Positions 16,702 to 23,107 of a stretch of 35,767 nt of DNA are shown here, in pieces. This stretch comes from an uncultured Treponema sp. (GTDB lineage Bacteria; Spirochaetota; Spirochaetia; Treponematales; Treponemataceae), in NCBI GenBank assembly GCA_934691925.1, contig CAKUTI010000018.1:1-35767 (forward strand), in the 5' to 3' direction. The position numbers and the translations under genes are program-made. Within the stretch, counting starts at the first letter, position 1, and every line of letters begins with the position of its first letter. The notes beneath the pieces were generated by a model, which was given only the letters and a program-made list of their open reading frames with translations, made no database searches and was not told the origin of the DNA.

Positions 16702-17880
16702 TTATTCTGCCGCTTCCTCAGCGATTTCAATTTTTCTAAACTCATTATCAATATCGGCTGTTCTTGACGTGTTCACAAGAAAACCGCAGGCCGCCAAAGT
16801 GAACAAAATAGAAGTTCCGCCCGAACTAAAAAACGGAAGCGGAATTCCAGTTGTCGGAAAAACTCCCACAACAACCGCAATATTCAAGACCGACTGTGCC
16901 ACAATCGAAAAGACAAATCCGAAAGAAGCGATTGCCGCAAATCTGTCAGACGACTTGACCGCGCATGAAAGCCCGCGCCAGGTAAAAAGCGCGAGAATCA
17001 GAAAATACGCCAGAACACCGCAAAACCCCATTGCCTCAGCCCAGCCCGCAAAAATATAGTCAGACTGGATTTCAGGAAGCGAGTCGATTTTCATAAGTCC
17101 GGCTCCAAGCCCCTTTCCCCAAAGTCCGCCTGAAGAAATCGCGTCGCGGGCAGTGTTCAGCTGAAAATTCGATGACTGAAAAAGCTCCGTGTTGTTCTGG
17201 TCCAAAAAACCTGTAATTCTGTCAAGCCTGTAATCGACAAGAACAACCGAAAGAATTCCGGCAGGAAGAAGAAGCGTCATAACAGGGACGAGCCAGAAAA
17301 TCTTCGAGCCTGAAATTATAAAAAGCGCGACCGCAACTCCGCCGATAAAAAGCGTTGTTGACATATTTTTTTGCGCCATAATCGAAACCATCATTATAAA
17401 AACCAAAAAGACTGCTGGAAAAACAGTCTTGTCATTTGGGTCTTCAATCTTGCTCTGCTTTTCAAAATAATTCGCAAGATAAAAAACCATGATGAATTTA
17501 ACCATTTCCGACGGCTGAAAAGTCATAATTCCAAAATTCAGCCATCTTCTAGCTCCGTTTCTTTCAATTCCGATTTTTGGAAGAAAAACCGCCCAGCACA
17601 AAACGATTGACGCTATAACCGCAAACGGCAAAATTTTCTTGATAAAATCAAGCTTGACAACCGCAAAAAAAGCCAACGCCACGAATCCGAGCGCAGAGCT
17701 TAAAAGCTGTCTTTTCACAAAATAAAGAGAGTCGCCGTAAAAACGGAACGCGAACGAATACGAACAAACGTAAAGCGTGAAAATTCCGATTCCCCAGAGA
17801 AGCATTGTGAGCAAAACAATCGAAATGTCGCTCTGCCGGTATTTTTGCAGAGGCTTGTCCGCAGAAATATTGAAAGTCAT
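16702..17880 (-). CDS. ftsW: FtsW, SEDS septal peptidoglycan polymerase
   Basis: Lipid II polymerase of the divisome. The 392-aa protein has about ten hydrophobic segments. Signatures are NGARRWLNFGIMTFQPSEMVKF, the WGKGLGAG loop, and TTGIPLPFFSSGGTS near the C-terminus, the strongest SEDS motif. FtsW rather than RodA is chosen because the gene lies between murF and ftsQ. The partner transpeptidase FtsI is not in this window. The ATG overlaps the murF stop by 4 bases (ATGA). Confidence 0.95.
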   Translation of the reverse strand: MTFNISADKPLQKYRQSDISIVLLTMLLWGIGIFTLYVCSYSFAFRFYGDSLYFVKRQLLSSALGFVALAFFAVVKLDFIKKILPFAVIASIVLCWAVFLPKIGIERNGARRWLNFGIMTFQPSEMVKFIMVFYLANYFEKQSKIEDPNDKTVFPAVFLVFIMMVSIMAQKNMSTTLFIGGVAVALFIISGSKIFWLVPVMTLLLPAGILSVVLVDYRLDRITGFLDQNNTELFQSSNFQLNTARDAISSGGLWGKGLGAGLMKIDSLPEIQSDYIFAGWAEAMGFCGVLAYFLILALFTWRGLSCAVKSSDRFAAIASFGFVFSIVAQSVLNIAVVVGVFPTTGIPLPFFSSGGTSILFTLAACGFLVNTSRTADIDNEFRKIEIAEEAAE

Positions 17881-19574
17881 TTCTCAGCTCCGGCGTTTTT
17901 AGCGTTTTTGCAGCTTACGTTCTCGCCTTCGAGCAGCGGAATGAGCCGTTCAAGCCCAATTCCGCGAGAGCCTTTCAGCAAAATCAAGTCGCCGGCAACA
18001 GCAACTTTTTTGATTTCTTTTGCGGCCGCTTTTATCGAGTTCTCGTCTTTTCCAGAAATATGAACGATTTCTATTTCGGATTTTTTCTCAGAATCATTTC
18101 CGAAAGATTTTGACTTTAGAACATCAATTTTTGGAGACTTTTCCAAAGATGCTGAATCTGCTTCCACGAGTTCAGAACCGCCGTTTTCCGCCAAATCATC
18201 GTCCGGCAAAATATTTTCTTCTGCCAGCCCGCCTTTTTCAGACAAAATCTCTTTCGCTTTTTCAAAAGCGGCTTTCATCTCGTCGCCGACAAGCACAACA
18301 AAATCCGCGCAGCTTTTAAGCGCAAGCGTGCCGATTTTTTCATGCTCGGCTTTTGAAAGCGCGCCAAGCTCCAGCATATCACCGAGAACAAAAATTTTTT
18401 TGCATTTTTTCTGATTTTCGCAGTTGTCAGCACAAACGGAACTGCCAGCCGAAACATTGGAAGAAACGCCAGCGCAAAGCTCAATCGCCTTTTCCATAGA
18501 GTCTGGATTTGCGTTGTAGCAGTCCTCAAGAATCGTGAACTTTCCTTTTCGAATTTGAGAGCGTCCGCCGAGCGGCTTTATGCTTTCAATTCCGCGCTTA
18601 ATCTCGTTTGCGCAAAGCCCGAGCTTTTTCGCCATTTCAACTGCGGCAAGCGCGTTCAAAAAATTGTAATGTCCAGGAAGCGGAAGCCGCATTTCCACGC
18701 CGTCAACGCTGAAAACAGTTCCCTCAAGACCTTCGTCGCGAACAAATTTCACGTTCTTGTCAGAATTTTCTCCGTAAAAGACAACATCGTCTTTCACGCC
18801 TTTTGAAAGAAAATCCGCAAAATCGTCATTTTCAGGAATAAAAGCCGCGCCTTTCTCATCTATATAATTGAAAATATTTTTCTTTTCTTTCGCGATATTC
18901 TCGCGCGAGCCTAAGATTCCGATGTGCGCCGTTCCGATATTCGTAATCACAGCAAATTCCGGCTTGAAAACTTCCGCGATTTCCTTGATTTCATTCTCGC
19001 GGTTCATTCCCATCTCAAAAAGTCCAAGCTCGTGCTGCTTTCTGATTCTAAAAACCGAAAGAGGGAGCCCCGTTTCTGAATTAAAATTGCCTTCTGTAGC
19101 CACAACACAAAATTTCTGGCGGAGAACGGACAAGGCAATTTCTTTCGTCGTTGTTTTTCCGCTCGAACCTGTGATTGCGCAACGGATAAGCGACGGAAAC
19201 TTGCCCACATACGCTTCTGCGGCTTTCTGCAAAGCGCGCATCGTGTTCTCCACCAGAATAAAGGCTACATTTTTGTGATTCTGAGCAAAAGTCTTCAGCT
19301 CAGCCAAGATTTTTACATCGGCATGTTTTGAAATAAAAACGGCAGATGCCCCAGCTCCCACCGCCTGAGGAACATAAGAATGACCATCCTGAAATTCACC
19401 GATAAGCGGAACAAAAAGTGTTTTTTCCGTGACTTTCCGGCTGTCGGTTGCGACACTTGTAAAGCAAAAGTTCTCCTCTGCAAAATCGCAAAGAAGAACT
19501 CCTCCCACCGCTTTCAAAGTTTCCGACAAATTCAAGAGACTGCTTATATTTTCAAGACTTTCTGTGTCTGCCAT
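17877..19574 (-). CDS. murF: MurF, UDP-MurNAc-tripeptide D-Ala-D-Ala ligase
   Basis: Cytoplasmic ATP-dependent ligase that adds D-Ala-D-Ala to complete the muropeptide precursor. The 565-aa protein has an N-terminal UDP-binding domain (about 1-125), the ATP loop GSSGKTTT (136-143), EMGMNRENEI and TNIGTAHIGILGS in the central domain, and GGRSQIRKGKFTILEDCYNANPDS at the start of the C-terminal domain. It is about 100 residues longer than typical MurF. The excess is an acidic, Ser/Asp/Glu-rich insertion near residues 455-525, before a final GDLILLKGSRGIGLE motif. The ATG lacks a good Shine-Dalgarno sequence. A TTGACA hexamer (TGTCAA at 19601-19606) lies upstream without a convincing -10. It is separated from ftsL by a 168-base GC-rich spacer. 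Confidence 0.96.
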   Translation of the reverse strand: MADTESLENISSLLNLSETLKAVGGVLLCDFAEENFCFTSVATDSRKVTEKTLFVPLIGEFQDGHSYVPQAVGAGASAVFISKHADVKILAELKTFAQNHKNVAFILVENTMRALQKAAEAYVGKFPSLIRCAITGSSGKTTTKEIALSVLRQKFCVVATEGNFNSETGLPLSVFRIRKQHELGLFEMGMNRENEIKEIAEVFKPEFAVITNIGTAHIGILGSRENIAKEKKNIFNYIDEKGAAFIPENDDFADFLSKGVKDDVVFYGENSDKNVKFVRDEGLEGTVFSVDGVEMRLPLPGHYNFLNALAAVEMAKKLGLCANEIKRGIESIKPLGGRSQIRKGKFTILEDCYNANPDSMEKAIELCAGVSSNVSAGSSVCADNCENQKKCKKIFVLGDMLELGALSKAEHEKIGTLALKSCADFVVLVGDEMKAAFEKAKEILSEKGGLAEENILPDDDLAENGGSELVEADSASLEKSPKIDVLKSKSFGNDSEKKSEIEIVHISGKDENSIKAAAKEIKKVAVAGDLILLKGSRGIGLERLIPLLEGENVSCKNAKNAGAEK

Positions 19575-19634
19575 TTTTTATTTTTACCATCCAGTTTGAA
19601 TGTCAATTTTTAAATTCTTAATTCTACTTTTTAA

Positions 19635-19738
19635 GGCGTTGCTTCGTTCGCGTTGCTCACTCAGCCGAGGCTTTCGCGATTCCGCCGCAGAGCTTCATTC
19701 CTCAGCACGCTTCGGAACGGCTCCGCCATCCGTGGCGG
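19635..19738. repeat. GC-rich palindromic spacer between ftsL and murF
   Basis: This block is richer in G+C than its flanks and contains several TTCG, CCGCC and GCGTTGCTC motifs. It ends in a hairpin, CCGCCA-TCCG-TGGCGG (19723-19738), followed on the plus strand by TGTTTTATTTTAT. No plausible gene covers it. It looks like an intergenic repeat inserted within the division operon, but no second full copy occurs here, so repeat status is inferred from composition. Confidence 0.4.
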
Positions 19739-19742
19739 TGTT

Positions 19743-20024
19743 TTATTTTATCTCCACCCGGACAATATCTTCCGACTTTGCCTTGTGCATTCCAAGCTCG
19801 TTTTCGGCAAGGTTTTCAATCCTGTCAGAGCTTGAAAGCATGCTTATGTCGGAAATCAGCTTTTTGTTGTTTTCCACAAGCTCCTGCTGCTTTGCTTCAA
19901 GCTCGGCAAGCTCTTTTTGAAGCTTTGCGTAGCGTTTCGACTGAACCGCGTCAAGCACAAGAAGAGCCGGAATCAGAACCGCGGCAACGTAAGCCAGCAA
20001 TTTAAATTTCGTCTCGCTTTTCAT
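19743..20024 (-). CDS. ftsL: FtsL-like divisome protein
   Basis: Small bitopic protein of 93 aa with a short cytoplasmic tail, one TM helix (about residues 9-26), a Leu/Glu/Lys-rich coiled coil (about 27-65), and a C-terminal SSDRIENLAENELGMHKAKSEDIVRVEI segment characteristic of FtsL. It would pair with FtsB/DivIC and FtsQ to activate FtsWI. Sequence similarity within this family is weak, and the call rests on size, topology, the LAENELGM motif and the rsmH-ftsL-murF position. The start is ATG 20024 (TGATG overlap with the rsmH stop), with AGGAGG 7 bases upstream. A GTG one codon earlier is an alternative. Confidence 0.85.
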   Translation of the reverse strand: MKSETKFKLLAYVAAVLIPALLVLDAVQSKRYAKLQKELAELEAKQQELVENNKKLISDISMLSSSDRIENLAENELGMHKAKSEDIVRVEIK

Positions 20025-21016
20025 CACATCGCCTCCTGCTCAATCTGAAGAAGATGCATTTCGCTCGCGTCGCGGAGCTTTCTCACCACGCGGAGCTTTG
20101 CCGAGCGGCTCGGAGAATTCGTCTTTATCTCTTCGCTTGAAGGCTCAACAGGCTTTCTCGTCAAAATTTCAGCGCATGGAGTTCCGCCGCAAGTGCATTG
20201 CGCCTGCTCAGGCGGGCAAACACATTTTTTTCCAAGATTTCTGAAATAGTTTTTCACAATCCGGTCTTCAAGGCTATGAAAAGTAATCACGCCCATTTTT
20301 CCGCCAACTTTCAAGTCGTTGAACGCCGCGTGCAGAGCCTCGGGAAGCCTTCTTAGTTCAGAATTCACCGCGATTCTCAATGCCTGAAAAGTTCTCGTCG
20401 CTGGATGAATCGCTCCGTGGCGGTAATTTCCGGGAACTGAGTTGTAAATTATGTCTGCGAGCTGCTTTGACGACTCGATTTTCTGGCTTTTTCGCTCCCC
20501 GCAGATTGCCCGCGCGATTCTTCTTGAATATTTTTCGTCGCTGTAAAGATAAATCAGATTCGCAAGCTCTTCCTCGCGCATATTGTTGCAAATATCCGCC
20601 GCGCTTTCTCCGCTTTCCGCATTAAGACGCATATCGAGAGGCTCGTCATATCTAAAAGAAAATCCTCTTCCTGATTTTTCGTAATGATAGACAGAGATTC
20701 CCAAGTCAAAAAGAATGATATCAGGCTTTTCTTTATCGGCAGGATAATTCTTGTAAAAATCGTTGAACCAGCCGTTGAAAAATTCCATTCTGCCGCCGTA
20801 AACAGAAAGTCGCTCACGCGCGCGCGACTGAATGTCCTTGTCGCGGTCAAGTCCGAGAATATGAAGATTTGGGAATTTTGACAAAAACGCGTTTGAATGT
20901 CCGCCTTCGCCGAGCGTAGAATCAATCATAAATGCGTTTTTTTCGAAAGTCTCCCCGACCGGGCTTAGATATTCCAAGCACTCGTTAAGGAGAACAGGAG
21001 TATGAACGATTTCCAC
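20024..21016 (-). CDS. rsmH: RsmH (MraW), 16S rRNA C1402 N4-methyltransferase
   Basis: SAM-dependent methyltransferase acting on 16S rRNA cytidine 1402 (E. coli numbering). It has HTPVLLNECLEYL, MIDSTLGEGGHSNAFL (SAM loop), LGLDRDKD, DIILFDLGIS, GFSFRYDEPLDMR and ATRTFQALRIAVN, followed by VITFHSLEDRIVKNYF, all family landmarks. The open frame extends to TTG 21040. GTG 21016 is preferred because AAGGGA lies about 10 bases upstream and the HTPVLL motif then falls about five residues from the start, as in other RsmH proteins. The difference is 8 codons and is not certain. There is a 63-base gap to mraZ. Confidence 0.95.
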   Translation of the reverse strand: MEIVHTPVLLNECLEYLSPVGETFEKNAFMIDSTLGEGGHSNAFLSKFPNLHILGLDRDKDIQSRARERLSVYGGRMEFFNGWFNDFYKNYPADKEKPDIILFDLGISVYHYEKSGRGFSFRYDEPLDMRLNAESGESAADICNNMREEELANLIYLYSDEKYSRRIARAICGERKSQKIESSKQLADIIYNSVPGNYRHGAIHPATRTFQALRIAVNSELRRLPEALHAAFNDLKVGGKMGVITFHSLEDRIVKNYFRNLGKKCVCPPEQAQCTCGGTPCAEILTRKPVEPSSEEIKTNSPSRSAKLRVVRKLRDASEMHLLQIEQEAM

Positions 21017-21103
21017 CTTTTTGCTATCCCTTGTTTTCAAGGCAGCAGCATTGCCCCGAAAATAAAATCACGTTTTTGAAAAAATCAGCCTAAAACTTTC
21101 GCC

Positions 21104-21559
21104 TTAAAAACTGATGTTGCCCAGAGCTTCAGCTGCATCTGCAAGACTTTCCTCGTTCTTTTCCAGATACTTGCTGTATTCAGACGCGTCCCAAAGTTCT
21201 ATATATCTGTTGATTCCAAGAAGCACACAGTCCTTTGAAAGATTCGCGTAAGCCCGGAGACTTTGCGGGATAGAAACTCGGCCGGATTTATCAAGCTCCA
21301 CTTCCTGGGCAGGCCCGATAAAATGACGAAGCACAAGATTGTTTTTCGCATTGAAAGGAGACGCGCTCTCCATAATCTTTGACGAAATATTTTTCCATTC
21401 ATCGAGAGTATAAAGCCACAAGCAGCGGTCTATCGCCTGCGTGATGATGAGCACATTTTTTTCTGAATCTTTGAATAATTCATTCCGCAATTTTGTCGGA
21501 AAAAGGATTCTTCCTTTCTCGTCCAAAGTATTGCGGTACTCACCAGTCAGCAGCTCCAT
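21104..21559 (-). CDS. mraZ: MraZ, transcriptional regulator of the division cluster
   Basis: DNA-binding regulator with two AbrB-like half-domains, 151 aa from ATG 21559. Both halves carry the D-x-x-x-R motif: LDEKGRILFP near the N-terminus and LDKSGRVSIP in the middle. MraZ forms ring oligomers that bind several direct repeats before its own gene. A longer frame starts at GTG 21574, but that codon lies inside one of four operator boxes and adds five residues before the GEY motif usually found at the very start. No strong Shine-Dalgarno sequence precedes ATG 21559; the boxes occupy that space. First gene of the cluster. Confidence 0.95.
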   Translation of the reverse strand: MELLTGEYRNTLDEKGRILFPTKLRNELFKDSEKNVLIITQAIDRCLWLYTLDEWKNISSKIMESASPFNAKNNLVLRHFIGPAQEVELDKSGRVSIPQSLRAYANLSKDCVLLGINRYIELWDASEYSKYLEKNEESLADAAEALGNISF

Positions 21560-21594
21560 ACCACTTTTTACCACTTACACCCACAATTTCCCAC
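21560..21594 (-). promoter_or_regulatory. MraZ operator: four GTGG(G/T) boxes at 10-bp spacing
   Basis: On the minus strand GTGGG (21594-21590), GTGGG (21584-21580), GTGGT (21574-21570) and GTGGT (21564-21560) are separated by exactly five bases each, so all boxes face the same side of the helix. The last base is adjacent to the mraZ ATG. Known MraZ boxes in E. coli and mycoplasmas are TGGG/GTGG-type direct repeats with five-base spacers. The array lies just downstream of the predicted transcription start and over the ribosome-binding region, consistent with autoregulation. Confidence 0.88.
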
Positions 21595-21602
21595 TTGATG
21601 AC

Positions 21603-21631
21603 ATTTTAATTACAGAATTTTATAAAGTCAA
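21603..21631 (-). promoter_or_regulatory. Main promoter of the mraZ-division cluster
   Basis: On the minus strand TTGACT (21631-21626) and TAAAAT (21608-21603) are separated by exactly 17 bases. The predicted start near 21596-21598 falls at the first MraZ box. Confidence 0.8.
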
Positions 21632-21701
21632 TCAAATTTCTGCCGATATAATAAAAATTACACTTTACATTGCCAGAACGTCCGCAATTAAATTTGTTTT
21701 T

Positions 21702-21759
21702 GGGGCAGGGATGCGCAGCCCGATTTTTGCGGAGCGAAGCGAAACAAAAAGCCACCCGA
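21702..21759. repeat. GC-rich intergenic repeat-like block
   Basis: Within the divergent gap between mraZ and the next plus-strand gene, GGGC and GCCC arms flank a GATGCGCA-containing loop, followed by a GCGGAGCGAAGCGAAAC tract. The composition differs from the AT-rich flanks. No second full copy occurs in the window, so the repeat call is tentative. Confidence 0.35.
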
Positions 21760-21786
21760 ATATAAAATAAAATCACTGAAAAAATT

Positions 21787-22572
21787 ATGATTAACACTTA
21801 CAACGAATCCGATTTGCATTTGACTTTAAAAAAAATGTACGCGCTTGAATTCAACGGAAAAACCGAGGTCAGGCTTGAAGGCGCGGACTGGATTTGCGAC
21901 ATTATCGACGAGAAGGGAAACGCGATTGAGATTCAGACTTCAAATCTTTCGGCGCTCACTGAAAAGGCGGAATTTATTCTGAAATCGGGAAAAAAGCTTA
22001 AAATTGTGCATCCGATTCTTGCGGAAAAATACATTGAAATGCTTGATTCAAACGGAAGCACGCTTTATAGGAAAAAAAGCCCGAAAAAAGCGACAATTTA
22101 CGACTCGCTCCGCGGAATGACGAAAATCTGCACGCTTTTTTTGAACGAAAACTGCACGCTTGAAGTTCTTTTTGTGCGAGCCACGGAATTCAGGCGGCGA
22201 ACCGCAAACGAAGTTCAGACGATGAATAAAAGCCGTCGCCACTTGAAAAACTGGATTCCAGCTGGGAAAAGACTCGAAGAAATAATAGAAAAGAAAATAT
22301 TTTCAAAAAAGAAAGATTTTACGGATTTGCTCTGCGGCGCGGAAAATTATGTAAGCGTGAAAAACATTGGAGACGAGGCAGAATCAAAAAGCGCACTTTT
22401 CCGTGTGTGCGACATTGCTCGCGCAATAAAAGCGAAATCCGGAACGAAGTCCGGCGCAAAAGACGCAAGATGGGCAAGTCTTCTTGCGTGGATTTTACTG
22501 AAAATGAATCTGATTGAAGTCAAAGCGACAAAGGGACGAAGCAAATATTACGGAATTTGCGACGATGAATAA
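21787..22572 (+). CDS. Conserved-looking hypothetical protein, possible nuclease-like N-domain
   Basis: No confident family name. The 261-aa soluble protein has an N-terminal domain (about 15-75) that reads helix, GKTEVRL, a strand with CDIIDEKG, then AIEIQTSNL and a helix. Glu27, Asp38 and Glu48-x-Gln50 could be a PD-(D/E)XK-type site with Gln replacing Lys. Residues 82-150 (KKSPKKATIYDSLRGM, then NCTLEVLFVRATEFRRRTA) form a basic alpha/beta unit. The C-terminal part (about 205-258, CDIARAIKAKSG, LLAWILLKMNLIEVKATKGRSKYYGI) looks like a winged helix. Together these suggest a DNA-acting protein, but this is inference. Weak ribosome-binding site. Divergent from mraZ across about 150 bases, and followed by dispersed repeat copy 2. 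Confidence 0.75.
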   Translation: MINTYNESDLHLTLKKMYALEFNGKTEVRLEGADWICDIIDEKGNAIEIQTSNLSALTEKAEFILKSGKKLKIVHPILAEKYIEMLDSNGSTLYRKKSPKKATIYDSLRGMTKICTLFLNENCTLEVLFVRATEFRRRTANEVQTMNKSRRHLKNWIPAGKRLEEIIEKKIFSKKKDFTDLLCGAENYVSVKNIGDEAESKSALFRVCDIARAIKAKSGTKSGAKDARWASLLAWILLKMNLIEVKATKGRSKYYGICDDE

Positions 22573-22600
22573 CGCTATTTTTTTCAATTACAAGCGGCTT

Positions 22601-22668
22601 GTCACCCTGAATTTATTTCAGGGGCTGTTTCGTTTATTTTACAGATTCCGAATCGAGTTCGGAATGAC
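22601..22668. repeat. Dispersed palindromic repeat, copy 2
   Basis: A 68-bp short form with two hairpins, CCCTGAA-TTTAT-TTCAGGG and ATTCCGAA-TCGAG-TTCGGAAT, running from GTCACCC to GGAATGAC. The second module matches copy 1 except in the loop. It sits between the convergent ends of two genes and could act as a two-way terminator. Confidence 0.75.
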
Positions 22669-22715
22669 ACGCTTTTTTTTCAACATGACGCGTGTTTTCT
22701 CGAAATGCAGCTCTT

Positions 22716-23081
22716 CTACTCCGAATCCAGTGATTTTTCTTCGCTTTGCTTTAGCTCGTCCTCGCGGTCGGAAATTTCAGATCGGATTTTCCCGATTCTC
22801 TTTAAAATGTCTGAAATTTCTCCATCGTTTCTTGAAACGCTTTCTTTTGATTCCAATACAAACGATTTGTAAAGAGATTCTCCAAGCAGGATTTTTTCTT
22901 TTTTGAGGTCGTTTTCAAGCTTATGAATTTCAATTTTCAGAACGCTTTCGTCTCCGAATTTCGCGGCGGCTTTTCCTGCCCTGTCAATCGCGTTTTTTGA
23001 AACTTCCGCGCCTTTTTTCAACGCTTTTTTTGAAGCCTGAATTCCTTTTCCAAAATATTCTTTGAGTTCGTCCTTTGTCAT
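22716..23081 (-). CDS. Small coiled-coil protein of unknown function
   Basis: A 121-aa charged protein without signal peptide or TM segment. Residues 10-45 are Lys/Ala-rich and amphipathic (SKKALKKGAEVSKNAIDRAGKAAAKF), reminiscent of membrane- or nucleoid-associated helices. Residues 48-115 are heptad-like coiled coil (IEIHKLENDLKKEK, ISDILKRIGKIRSEISDREDEL). GAGG lies 8 bases before ATG 23081. It starts 26 bases after the large SpoIIE-type phosphatase gene and is probably cotranscribed with it. The function is unknown; a partner or scaffold of the phosphatase is only a contextual guess. Confidence 0.75.
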   Translation of the reverse strand: MTKDELKEYFGKGIQASKKALKKGAEVSKNAIDRAGKAAAKFGDESVLKIEIHKLENDLKKEKILLGESLYKSFVLESKESVSRNDGEISDILKRIGKIRSEISDREDELKQSEEKSLDSE

Positions 23082-23107
23082 AATAAAGCCTCTTATTCTA
23101 TTCTACA

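Noticed and set aside
19723..19742. Plus-strand terminator (GC hairpin plus T-rich tail)
   Set aside because: No plus-strand gene lies upstream for it to end; kept as part of the GC-rich spacer instead.
21560..21574. GTG 21574 as the mraZ start
   Set aside because: The codon lies inside an operator box, lacks a ribosome-binding site, and adds residues before the motif that normally begins MraZ.
22673..22715. Terminator downstream of the small coiled-coil gene (ACACGC/GCGTGT pairing)
   Set aside because: The loop is about 17 bases, the stem only 6, and no proper T-tract follows; the adjacent dispersed repeat is a better candidate.
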